A stretch of DNA of 64,000 nucleotides, taken from Methylotenera mobilis 13. GTDB taxonomy: Bacteria; Pseudomonadota; Gammaproteobacteria; Burkholderiales; Methylophilaceae. A program made the translations under genes and the position numbers. The notes beneath the pieces were generated by a model. That model saw only the letters and a program-made list of their open reading frames with translations. It searched no databases and had not been told where the DNA came from. Below, piece after piece: positions 26,982-35,257 of this stretch; position 1 is the first letter of the stretch; the number at the start of each line of letters is the position of its first letter. The DNA lies in the NCBI RefSeq assembly GCF_000384255.1, contig NZ_KB913035.1, positions 2,495,093 through 2,559,092 of the forward strand. The letters run 5' to 3'.

Positions 26982-28311
26982 GGGGGTGTAAATAATTTTG
27001 TGTAAACGTCATTTTGCAGGAAACTGCTATTTTCAGGAATGGAATAAAAATGACGATACCAAAAGTATTACCCAATGATCTAATTGATAGCTTATTAGCT
27101 AACTATAAAAAACCAGAAGACCTGATTGGTGAGAATGGTCTTCTCAAGCAACTCACCAAAGCACTGGTTGAACGTGCGCTGCAAGCTGAGATGGCTGAAC
27201 ACCTTGGCCATGACAAACACGAAGCAGTAATGAATGGCACTGGCAATGCCCGTAACGGTAAAAGCCGTAAGACGCTCAAGGGTGAATTCGGTGAATTGCC
27301 TATTGAGATTCCCCGTGATCGTGATGCCAGTTTTGAACCGCAACTGATTCCTAAACATCAAACACGCTGGACAGGCTTTGATGACAAGATCATCTCCCTG
27401 TACTCGCGTGGCATGACGGTGCGTGAGATTCAAGGCCACTTGGCTGAAATGTATGGCACTGAAGTGTCACCTACGCTCATTTCATCGGTCACTGATGCTG
27501 TGGTTGAAGATGTGAAGCAATGGCAGTCTCGCCCATTGGATGCTATTTACCCAGTGGTGTATCTGGATTGCATCCATGCCAAAGTACGAGATACCGGTGC
27601 GGTCAGGTCTAAGGCAGTCTATCTTGCCATCGGCATCAACATTCAGGGAGAGAAAGAAGTATTGGGGTTGTGGATCGCCCAGACCGAAGGTGCCAAGTTC
27701 TGGCTAAGTGTTGTGACTGAACTCAAGAATCGAGGGGTACAGGACATTTTCATTGCCTGTGTGGATGGTCTAAAGGGCTTTCCTGAGGCGATCGAAACTG
27801 TCTATCCCAAGGCAACGGTTCAATTGTGTATTGTGCATATGGTGCGTAACAGCTTGAATTACGTGGGCTGGCAGAAGCGTAAGCTTGTGGCTGCTGATTT
27901 AAAGCGCGTTTATACCGCGTCAACGATTGATGAAGCAGAACAATATCTGTCTGAGTTTGAAGTAAGATGGGATGATGCCTACCCACCGATTGCACAATCC
28001 TGGCGCAGCAACTGGGCGCGTATCATACCGTTCTTTGATTACCCACCAGAAATACGCAAAATCATCTACACCACCAATGCGATTGAATCGGTGAATATGA
28101 GTTTACGTAAAGTGACGAAGAGCCGTGGTTCATTTCCAAATGATGAAGCTGTGATGAAATTGTTCTACTTGGCGCTGCAAAACATCAGCAAGAAATGGAC
28201 GATGCCACTACGTGATTGGAAACCTGCTTTAAATAGGTTTACTATTCAATTTGAAGAGAGGATGCCTCAGCAGTAATCAACCGACGTTTACACAAAATTC
28301 GGGACACCCTC
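26982..28311 (+). mobile_element. IS256-family insertion sequence
   Basis: 1,330 bp, bounded by imperfect inverted repeats. Inward from each end, the left is GGGGGTGT then AATTTTGTGTAAACGTC, and the right (reverse complement) is GAGGGTGT then AATTTTGTGTAAACGTC. The single transposase gene fills most of it. The intact 8-bp target duplication and perfect in-frame halves of the target gene show recent insertion. Confidence 0.95.
27050..28276 (+). CDS. IS256-family (mutator-type) transposase
   Basis: 408 residues from ATG 27050; a TTG start at 27014 is less likely. Transposase_mut signatures: GNARNGKSRKTLKGEFG, IPRDRDASFEP, catalytic Asp in VYLDCIHAKVRD, second Asp in CVDGLKGFPEAIE, the QLCIVHMVRN motif, and Glu in TTNAIESVNMSLRKVTKSRG. 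Length and motifs are complete, so it is probably active. It reads in the same direction as the NACHT gene it interrupts. Confidence 0.95.
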   Translation: MTIPKVLPNDLIDSLLANYKKPEDLIGENGLLKQLTKALVERALQAEMAEHLGHDKHEAVMNGTGNARNGKSRKTLKGEFGELPIEIPRDRDASFEPQLIPKHQTRWTGFDDKIISLYSRGMTVREIQGHLAEMYGTEVSPTLISSVTDAVVEDVKQWQSRPLDAIYPVVYLDCIHAKVRDTGAVRSKAVYLAIGINIQGEKEVLGLWIAQTEGAKFWLSVVTELKNRGVQDIFIACVDGLKGFPEAIETVYPKATVQLCIVHMVRNSLNYVGWQKRKLVAADLKRVYTASTIDEAEQYLSEFEVRWDDAYPPIAQSWRSNWARIIPFFDYPPEIRKIIYTTNAIESVNMSLRKVTKSRGSFPNDEAVMKLFYLALQNISKKWTMPLRDWKPALNRFTIQFEERMPQQ

Positions 28312-28319
28312 ATATTCAA

Positions 28320-29444
28320 AAATCCGTTCGTTTTTCTGTTATTAAAATCTCGCCTCTAAACAGCAATGATTTTGAACCGTTTTTAACAAAAATTAAAGTA
28401 CCCCCAACTTTAAGAAATCAATTACTTAAAGCGCTGTCTTCTGAAGCATCTAAAATATCAGCACTTTTAACCACACCTCTAATGCTTACATTAGCTGCTT
28501 TTGTTTATAGGGCTGAAAGGGATATACCAGCAGAATTGCCACAGTTCTTTGAGATACTATTTCAAACAGTATTCACCGCTCACGATAAATCAAAAATTGC
28601 ATTTACACGAGAATGTAAAAGTGGATTAGATGACGCCAGTTTACAGCGATTTTTTGAAGCATTTTGCTTTATGTCTATGCAAGCAGGTCATCTGCGCAGT
28701 TTAAAAAGTGCGTCTTTTGAGACCGCCTACCAAAAAACATCACAATTCACAAAGCACAATTGCAAAATGAGTGATTTCAAACATGATATTGTTCAGGTTG
28801 CATGTTTAATGCAAGTGGAAGGATACGATACAACATTTATTCATCAGAGCGTGCAAGAGTATTATGCCGCCTCATTTATAAAACATTGTATTGATGAAGC
28901 CGCGCAGAGGTTTTACGACTCTGTAAGAAAACGTAAAGAATATAAATGGATACAAGTGCTACAGTTTTTGAAATTAATTGATGAGTACCGTTGGGCAAAA
29001 TATTATCGATTACCTATAATTAAATCAGCAAAAGAATATCTTAGCCAGTGCACCTCATGGGAAAAAACAAAGACTTTAATAATAAAAAGCGAGCTAAAGA
29101 TTGATTTTGATGAAAACAAAAGAGTGGTAAATTGCAGAGCATTTTATTCAGAAGATAACAGTAATGATGAATTATCTATAATGAGTCATAAAATTCTCTT
29201 TAAAGTGTTAGAGTGCCTCCATGAAAACTATGACTTTATTTACAAATTATCTAAGACAAAAAATATCAACTCCTTGCATTTTGACAGTGGATCAACGGTA
29301 CTATCTTGTATTGATATACTCTCTGAGGAAAAGCATTTAGCTATTTTTAGCGAGATAAAATCAACAGTGAATAACCTCTCCGAAGAAATCTTACAACTTG
29401 AAAAAATAGTAAATCTAGAGGAAAGTAAAATTAATATATTTTAA
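28320..29444 (+). pseudogene. NACHT-domain NTPase, C-terminal part
   Basis: 374 codons that continue the NACHT frame exactly once the IS and one target copy are removed (GAT ATT CAA then AAA TCC). It contains the winged-helix/HETHS-like NACHT region TTPLMLTLAAFVY and FIHQSVQEYYAASFI, then a C-terminal region of roughly 200 residues of unknown type that would hold the sensor. Whole gene: 590 codons. The frame is open from inside the IS (28251), so a truncated C-terminal product could be made. Confidence 0.88.
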
Positions 29445-29530
29445 GAAAGATGCTCACTCTTAAAAAGTTAGATTGTAGTTCTATCGTTAGGGAAATTAAT
29501 AAATCAAATTATAAATATTAACTCCTGCCA

Positions 29531-29560
29531 GTGCCCATCTTCATTACCTTGGGCGCGCCA
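29531..29560 (+). other. attR of the integrated element
   Basis: GTGCCCA (29531-29537) begins the element-side arm; TTGGGCGCGCCA ends at 29560. GGGCGCGCCA differs from the tRNA 3' end (GGGCGCACCA) at one base. The sequence to the right, beginning three bases later, forms a strong hairpin suited as the original tRNA terminator. The preceding 29445-29530 holds nothing recognisable, and 29602-29792 is the ycaO upstream region with no clear motif. Confidence 0.6.
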
Positions 29561-29563
29561 TAT

Positions 29564-29601
29564 AAAAAAGTCTTACAGTTTAACGACTGTAAGACTTTTT
29601 T
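29564..29601 (+). terminator. Strong Rho-independent terminator, probably the original tRNA-Arg terminator
   Basis: AGTCTTACAGT (29569-29579) and ACTGTAAGACT (29586-29596) form a perfect 11-bp stem extended by A- and T-runs. It can work in both directions. Today it separates the element from the ycaO gene. Confidence 0.9.
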
Positions 29602-29792
29602 CTTATGTATCTCGCATCGGTAAATTTTAGATTTTCTTGCACCTCAATACTGACTAAATTTCGTGCTCTACACGGAAGACCTAAATCATTTTAAGCAGTG
29701 GATTTGAAATACATCGATGGATTACACGGTATTAGCGTTGTGAGGGATAATAGTGTCCTCATCATTTTTTGCAGCATTTTCGGAATAATCCC

Positions 29793-32000
29793 ATGGAAAT
29801 TAAAGTCAACTTTCTTGATAAGCTACGTCTTGAAGCTAAATTCGACGATTTCACGGTGATTGCCGATCAGCCTATCCGCTATAAAGGCGATGGCTCAGCG
29901 CCAGGCCCTTACGATTACTTTCTAGCATCATCAGCCTTATGTGCAGCTTACTTTGTGAAGCTGTACTGCGACACACGTAACATTCCCACCGAAAATATCC
30001 GCCTTTCGCATAACAATATTGTTGATCCGGAAAATCGTTACCAGCAAACTTTCAAGATTCAAATCGAGTTGCCGCCAGATATCTCCGACAAGGACCGCCA
30101 AGGGATTTTGCGTTCCATCGACCGTTGTACGGTTAAAAAGGTGGTGCAAACTGGGCCTGAGTTCTTGATTGAAGAAGTCGCGAATTTAGACGCTCATGCA
30201 CAGGCGCTACTGGCGATGAGTCCAGCTAACGACACACTTACCTATATTGCTGGTAAAGACTTACCTTTAGAACAAACCATTAATAATATGTCTGCCTTGC
30301 TAGCGGGTTTAGGTATCAAGATTGAAATCGCCTCATGGCGCAATATCATCCCAAATGTGTGGTCACTACATATCCGCGACGCGCATTCGCCGATGTGTTT
30401 TACCAATGGCAAGGGCGCCACTAAGGAAAGTGCTTTGGCGTCAGCCTTAGGCGAGTATATCGAGCGCCTGAGTAACAACCATTTCTATGCCGGGTCGTAC
30501 TGGGGGGAAGATATTGCTAATGAAGCGTTTGTACATTATCCGAACGAGCGCTGGTTCAAGCCCGGCCGCAAAGATGCGTTACCGAAAGAAATTCTCGATG
30601 AATACACGCTAGATATCTACAACCCTGATGCCGAGTTACGTGGCTCGCACCTTATTGACACCAACTCCGGCAATATTGAGCGCGGTATCTGCTCGTTGCC
30701 GTTTGTTCGCCAGTCAGATGGAGAGATCGTTTATTTCCCGTCAAACCTGATTGAAAATCTCTACGTCAGCAACGGCATGAGTGCCGGCAACACGTTAGCA
30801 GAAGCACAAGTGCAATGCTTATCGGAGATTTTCGAACGTGCTGTCAAACGCGAAATTCTAGAAGGTGAAATCACCCTGCCTGATGTACCGCAAGCTGTGC
30901 TGGCGAAATACCCGAGAATTCTGGCCGGCATTCAAGGTCTGGAAGAGCAAGGCTTTCCTGTACTGGTTAAAGATGCGTCACTGGGTGGGGTCTATCCAGT
31001 GATGTGCGTCACCTTGATGAACCCGCGCACTGGCGGTGTGTTTGCCTCGTTTGGCGCACACCCAAGCTTAGAGGTGGCACTGGAACGGAGCTTGACTGAA
31101 TTGCTGCAAGGGCGCAGCTTTGAAGGCTTAAACGATTTACCGCAGCCAACCTTCGCAAGTGAGGCAGTGACTGAACCAAATAACTTTGTTGAACATTTTA
31201 TTGACTCTAGCGGCATTGTGTCGTGGCGCTTTTTCAGTGCTAAAGCGGATTACGATTTTGTTGAGTGGGATTTCTCTGGCAAAGGTGAAAACTCCAATAT
31301 ACAAGAAGCTGAGACATTGTTTGGCATTCTCGAAGCCATGGGCAAAGAAGCCTATGTGGCAGTGTATGACCAGCTAGGCGCGACAGCTTGCCGAATATTG
31401 GTGCCTGGTTATTCAGAAGTATATCCAGTAGAAGATCTAGTTTGGGATAATACCAATAAGTCACTGCTGTTCCGCTCGGACATTCTGAACCTACATCGAC
31501 TAGATGATAAGAGTTTGGAAGCACTACTTGAGCGTTTAGAGAATAACGAGCTGGATGATTACGGCGATATCGGCACCTTAATCGGCATTGATTTTGATGA
31601 AAATACTGGCTGGGGTCAACTCACAGTGCAGGAGTTGAAACTTCTCATTCATCTTGCATTGAAGCAGTTTGATGAGGCGCATGAGCTAGTGGGAGCCTTC
31701 TTGCAGTATAACGACAACACGTTAGAGCGTGGGTTGTTTTACCAAGCTTTAAATGTAGTGCTGGAGGTGGCTCTGGATGATGAACTAGAGTTAGACGACT
31801 ATGAGGTCAACTTCCGCCGCATGTTTGGTGATGATAGGATGGATGCCGTTATGGGTTCGGTCGACGGCAGCGTTCGCTTCTTTGGCTTAACACCAACCAG
31901 TATGAAGTTGGAGGGGCTAGACAGACACCATCGACTAATTGACAGCTACAGGAAGTTGCATAAGGCGCGTGCCAATTGGTTATTAAGCCAGTTAAAATGA
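29793..32000 (+). CDS. ycaO: OsmC-domain / YcaO-domain fusion protein
   Basis: 735 residues from ATG 29793 (a TTG lies 24 bp upstream). The first ~140 residues form an OsmC-like domain (GPYDYFLASSALCAAYF, RCTVKKVVQTGPEF). A YcaO ATP-binding domain follows (TKESALASALGEYIERLS, CLSEIFERAVKREI). The C-terminal ~150 residues are helical and TPR-like. E. coli YcaO uses ATP and helps RimO methylthiolate ribosomal protein S12, and this protein has the same architecture class; it is not beside a RiPP precursor. Base composition appears more G+C rich than its neighbours. Confidence 0.87.
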   Translation: MEIKVNFLDKLRLEAKFDDFTVIADQPIRYKGDGSAPGPYDYFLASSALCAAYFVKLYCDTRNIPTENIRLSHNNIVDPENRYQQTFKIQIELPPDISDKDRQGILRSIDRCTVKKVVQTGPEFLIEEVANLDAHAQALLAMSPANDTLTYIAGKDLPLEQTINNMSALLAGLGIKIEIASWRNIIPNVWSLHIRDAHSPMCFTNGKGATKESALASALGEYIERLSNNHFYAGSYWGEDIANEAFVHYPNERWFKPGRKDALPKEILDEYTLDIYNPDAELRGSHLIDTNSGNIERGICSLPFVRQSDGEIVYFPSNLIENLYVSNGMSAGNTLAEAQVQCLSEIFERAVKREILEGEITLPDVPQAVLAKYPRILAGIQGLEEQGFPVLVKDASLGGVYPVMCVTLMNPRTGGVFASFGAHPSLEVALERSLTELLQGRSFEGLNDLPQPTFASEAVTEPNNFVEHFIDSSGIVSWRFFSAKADYDFVEWDFSGKGENSNIQEAETLFGILEAMGKEAYVAVYDQLGATACRILVPGYSEVYPVEDLVWDNTNKSLLFRSDILNLHRLDDKSLEALLERLENNELDDYGDIGTLIGIDFDENTGWGQLTVQELKLLIHLALKQFDEAHELVGAFLQYNDNTLERGLFYQALNVVLEVALDDELELDDYEVNFRRMFGDDRMDAVMGSVDGSVRFFGLTPTSMKLEGLDRHHRLIDSYRKLHKARANWLLSQLK

Positions 32001-32080
32001 CGAGTCAAGGCCTTTGTGTTGAGGGCAAATAACGTGAATCTTTATTTGTTTGCCAATATTTTTGGTGTAAGCCTAATTGC

Positions 32081-32971
32081 CTAGCAAATAAATTGTGACA
32101 CTAGCTCGTTTTGTGCAAGATCTAAAAATGCGCGCAATTTCGGTGGCATAAATCGCTGCTTCGGGTATACCAAATGGACAGGATCCGCTTTACCTTGCCA
32201 GTCAGGGAGGACTCTTAACAAATCACCACTAATTAATCCTTGTTTGCAGATAAAAGCAGGCAATAGTGCGATCCCCTGCCCATTTTCTGCCATCGATTTA
32301 ACAATTCCGATACTATTGGCCATCGTGCGTGCTTGTAGTGGAATACTGAGATTACTTTCAATATTACTTAAATTCCAAATATCCCGCCCCATTGGGGTAA
32401 ATTGTAAACAATGATGAGCATGTATGTCATGAGGAACGTCTAATGGTGCAGACCTCTCTAAATAATCACGACTAGCAAATATTGCCCAGTGTATTGTTCC
32501 CAGTGACTTTGCTACTAGACTGGAATCACGTAAATCACCCGTGCGTATAGCTACATCAACCCCCTCTGCCACTAGATCAACATAGCGGTCAGTCAAAATC
32601 AATTCCATCTCTAATTCAGGAAACTCTAGCTGTGTACGCTCTATCAACTTAGCTAGCATGCTATCACCAAGGTCTGCAGGCGCTGTCACTTTTAACTTAC
32701 CCTGAGGCCGCTTTCGAGCTTCGTCAATAGCAGCCTCTGCCTCTAGCAAATAACTAAGACCCTGAGATGCATGGTGATAGTAAACAGTCCCAGCCTCAGT
32801 AAGGCTTAGTCTCCTCGTTGTGCGCTGCAACAAGGTAATACCCAGTCTCTTTTCTAACCTAGAAACTCTGGTGCTTATTGTTGAAGTTGGCAAACCAAGC
32901 TGCCTCGCTGCAGCACTGAAACTGCCGGCCTGCACGACTTTTACAAATACTGCAGACTCATTGAAGTCCAT
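32081..32971 (-). CDS. LysR family transcriptional regulator
   Basis: 296 residues. Winged helix-turn-helix at residues 1-60 (FVKVVQAGSFSAAARQLGLP, RTTRRLSLTEAG) followed by a periplasmic-binding-like effector domain. It belongs to the CrgA/DmlR-like LysR subgroup. It diverges from the pirin operon with a 113-bp shared intergenic region and therefore probably controls it. Confidence 0.93.
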   Translation of the reverse strand: MDFNESAVFVKVVQAGSFSAAARQLGLPTSTISTRVSRLEKRLGITLLQRTTRRLSLTEAGTVYYHHASQGLSYLLEAEAAIDEARKRPQGKLKVTAPADLGDSMLAKLIERTQLEFPELEMELILTDRYVDLVAEGVDVAIRTGDLRDSSLVAKSLGTIHWAIFASRDYLERSAPLDVPHDIHAHHCLQFTPMGRDIWNLSNIESNLSIPLQARTMANSIGIVKSMAENGQGIALLPAFICKQGLISGDLLRVLPDWQGKADPVHLVYPKQRFMPPKLRAFLDLAQNELVSQFIC

Positions 32972-33084
32972 GATTGTTCAATCAAATGAAAAGTTATTTC
33001 ATATTTAACCATCTAGTTTATGATTTGTCATGTGTTTATAGTGATAACCATCGTAACGCAGCACAGAAATAAAGGAAAAATATC

Positions 33085-33945
33085 ATGAAAAAACTAGCAT
33101 TTATCAAACGCAGCAATGGCAATCATTGGGTAGGTGATGGCTTTCCTGTGCAAAGCATTTTTTCGTACAGAGATATTCATGAAGAGATGTCACCGTTCTT
33201 ACTCATGGACTACGCAGCAAAAACAAGTTTCGAACCAACCAAGCAACGTCGAGGCGTAGGCAAACACCCTCACCGCGGTTTTGAGACAGTGAGCATCGTC
33301 TACGATGGACAAGTTTCGCACCATGACTCTACTAATGCTGGTGGCACTATTGGCCCAGGTGATGTGCAATGGATGACAGCTGGCTCAGGCATTATTCATG
33401 AGGAATACCATGGTGATGATTACGCTAGAACAGGTGGACCTTTCGAGATGATTCAACTCTGGGTAAACCTTCCGGCTAAAGACAAAATGACTGCACCAGG
33501 CTATCAAGGTATTACGAGTGCACAAATTCCAGAAGTTCAACTTGCTAATGACGCAGGCATAGTGCGCGTGATTGCAGGTGCATTTGCAGAGCAAAAAGGG
33601 CCAGCGCATACTTTCAGTGAAATGAATGTCTGGGATGTAAGGTTGAACGCAGGAAGTACATCAGCATTCACTTTACCAGAAGGTCATACCACTGCCATAT
33701 TCGTCCTGCATGGTCTAGTTAAGATAGGTGATGCTCACCAGATCCAACCTGCAGAACTTGCTGTGATGCAGCTTGATGGTACAGAGTTGGTATTAGAAGC
33801 ACAGCAAGACGCAGTTTTATTGTTATTAAATGGGGCGCCGCTAAATGAACCAGTGGTTGGCCACGGCCCCTTCGTCATGAATACCTGGGAAGAAATAAAC
33901 CAGGCAGTTGATGACTACAACCATGGCCGCTTGGTAGCAGCATAG
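33085..33945 (+). CDS. Pirin family protein
   Basis: 286 residues with two cupin halves. The N-terminal pirin metal-binding motif is present (GKHPHRGFETVSIVYDG, and HEEYH with GSGIIHEE). Bacterial pirins of this type can have quercetinase activity or redox-regulatory roles; the function here is not determined. GGAAA precedes ATG 33085. It is followed by an isochorismatase-like gene after 48 bp. Confidence 0.93.
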   Translation: MKKLAFIKRSNGNHWVGDGFPVQSIFSYRDIHEEMSPFLLMDYAAKTSFEPTKQRRGVGKHPHRGFETVSIVYDGQVSHHDSTNAGGTIGPGDVQWMTAGSGIIHEEYHGDDYARTGGPFEMIQLWVNLPAKDKMTAPGYQGITSAQIPEVQLANDAGIVRVIAGAFAEQKGPAHTFSEMNVWDVRLNAGSTSAFTLPEGHTTAIFVLHGLVKIGDAHQIQPAELAVMQLDGTELVLEAQQDAVLLLLNGAPLNEPVVGHGPFVMNTWEEINQAVDDYNHGRLVAA

Positions 33946-33993
33946 CGTTAAACGATTATTTTATTTTCAGATGATTTATTAAGGAGAAAAACC

Positions 33994-34620
33994 ATGAGCA
34001 AACCATATGTACGTCTAGACCGTGATAACGCAGTAGTATTATTAGTAGATCACCAAGCAGGCCTTTTATCATTGGTACGTGATATCGACCCAGATCGCTT
34101 CAAAAATAACGTACTGGCACTTGCAGATGCCGCAAAATTTTTCAAACTGCCAACGATCCTCACGACCAGTTTTGAATCTGGTCCGAATGGTCCACTCATG
34201 CCAGAACTGAAAGAAATGTTTCCGGACGCACCTTACATCGCACGTCCGGGCCAGATCAATGCTTGGGATAACGAGGACTTCGTTAAAGCGATTAAAGCCA
34301 CAGGCAAAAAGCAAATTATCATTGCAGGCGTTGTGACAGAGGTATGCGTAGCATTCCCCGCTTTATCTGCAATTGAAGAAGGTTTTGAAGTGTTTGTGGT
34401 AGCAGATGCATCAGGCACATTCAATGAAATGACACGCGATGCAGCATGGGATCGCATGTCAGCTGCTGGCGCCCAAATGATGACATGGTTTGGCGTTGCA
34501 TGTGAGTTACATCGTGATTGGCGCAACGATATTGAAGGATTAGCCACACTTTGTTCAAACCATATCCCTGACTATCGCAACCTGATGACCTCATACAGCA
34601 CCCTGACAGCGAAGAAATAA
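33994..34620 (+). CDS. Isochorismatase-family hydrolase (YcaC-like)
   Basis: 208 residues of the cysteine-hydrolase fold, with Asp in LLVDHQAG and nucleophile Cys in GVVTEVCVAFPA. The closest recognisable type is YcaC, a hydrolase of unknown substrate. AAGGAG lies just before ATG 33994. It is in the middle of the pirin-hydrolase-ABM operon, often seen under LysR control. Confidence 0.92.
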   Translation: MSKPYVRLDRDNAVVLLVDHQAGLLSLVRDIDPDRFKNNVLALADAAKFFKLPTILTTSFESGPNGPLMPELKEMFPDAPYIARPGQINAWDNEDFVKAIKATGKKQIIIAGVVTEVCVAFPALSAIEEGFEVFVVADASGTFNEMTRDAAWDRMSAAGAQMMTWFGVACELHRDWRNDIEGLATLCSNHIPDYRNLMTSYSTLTAKK

Positions 34621-34629
34621 CTATCAACA

Positions 34630-34657
34630 CCCCAAGACACTTCGTCGCGTCTTGGGG
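34630..34657 (+). repeat. Intra-operon hairpin
   Basis: CCCCAAGAC (34630-34638) and GTCTTGGGG (34649-34657) make a perfect 9-bp G+C-rich stem between the hydrolase and the ABM gene, without a T-run. It may stabilise the upstream message or reduce readthrough. Confidence 0.6.
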
Positions 34658-34681
34658 ATCTACTAGATTTAGGATGACAGC

Positions 34682-35248
34682 ATGACTACCACACCAGACA
34701 CTGAACAAACAGCGACTGTTGTAATTTTACACCACGTGAAAGATGACGCTAAAAACAATTATGAAGCATGGTTAAAGGAAATCATTCCAGTTTCTAAGGG
34801 ATATCCTGGGCACTTAGGGGTGGGCATCGTACATCCCGTTCCTGGCGCTACGGTTACCTATACTGTGATTATCCGGTTTGACACGCGCAAAAACTTACTT
34901 ACCTGGATGCAATCTGAGGATAGAAAAAAACTCATTGAGAAAGTACAGCCATACCTAATCGACGATGATCAATTCTTTGTTCGTAGCGGCTTAGATTTTT
35001 GGTTCACCCCTGGAGAGGCAAAAGCCAAACTACCCACAAAGTGGAAGCAATTCCTCATCACGTGGTCGGCTATTTTCCCATTAGTACTGACTATATCAGC
35101 ACTAGTAGACTGGCTATCAACATCTACACAGCTTAGCCTAAATCATGAGCTAAAGGTATTGAGTATTACATTTCTTGTAGTATTCATGATGGTGTATGTC
35201 GTCATGCCGCGCTATACCAAATTAGTACATCAATGGTTATTTAGTTAA
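34682..35248 (+). CDS. Antibiotic biosynthesis monooxygenase (ABM) domain membrane protein
   Basis: 188 residues. An ABM-like ferredoxin fold in the first ~95 residues (VVILHHVKDDAKNNYEAWLKE, FDTRKNLLTWMQSEDR) is joined to two C-terminal membrane segments (about 118-138 and 155-175). This architecture recurs next to pirin and isochorismatase genes, but its substrate is unknown. AGGA precedes ATG 34682. It is the last gene of the operon. Confidence 0.85.
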   Translation: MTTTPDTEQTATVVILHHVKDDAKNNYEAWLKEIIPVSKGYPGHLGVGIVHPVPGATVTYTVIIRFDTRKNLLTWMQSEDRKKLIEKVQPYLIDDDQFFVRSGLDFWFTPGEAKAKLPTKWKQFLITWSAIFPLVLTISALVDWLSTSTQLSLNHELKVLSITFLVVFMMVYVVMPRYTKLVHQWLFS

Positions 35249-35257
35249 CACCAGCGT

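Larger units (their letters stand above)
26974..28319. repeat. Target site duplication of the IS (ATATTCAA)
   Basis: ATATTCAA occurs at 26974-26981 and at 28312-28319, directly bordering the IS ends. Eight-base duplications are normal for IS256-family transposition. Confidence 0.9.
22437..29556. mobile_element. Integrated genetic element in tRNA-Arg (serine recombinase, Rep, NACHT)
   Basis: The region between the two GGGCGC copies is 7,120 bp, or about 5.8 kb without the inserted IS. It holds, on the minus strand, an N-terminal-unknown protein, a replication-initiation-factor protein, two small ORFs and a large serine recombinase; on the plus strand it has an interrupted NACHT NTPase gene. 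No coat, packaging, mating-pair or conjugation gene is seen, so it looks like a small integrative plasmid-like or satellite element that needs a helper for transfer. The limits rest on the att comparison and a displaced tRNA terminator on the right. Confidence 0.75.

Noticed and set aside
27095-27439. 114-codon minus-strand frame inside the IS
   Set aside because: Opposite the conserved transposase; IS256-family elements have a single gene.
29551-29560. Remnant of a second complete tRNA gene
   Set aside because: Only the acceptor 3' end TGGGCGCGCCA is seen; no T-arm or anticodon arm precedes it, so it is better explained as attR.
31240-31524. 94-codon minus-strand frame
   Set aside because: Shadow of the YcaO domain.
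34233-34708. Minus-strand frames of 95-104 codons
   Set aside because: They run opposite the isochorismatase-like gene and its hairpin; no family pattern.
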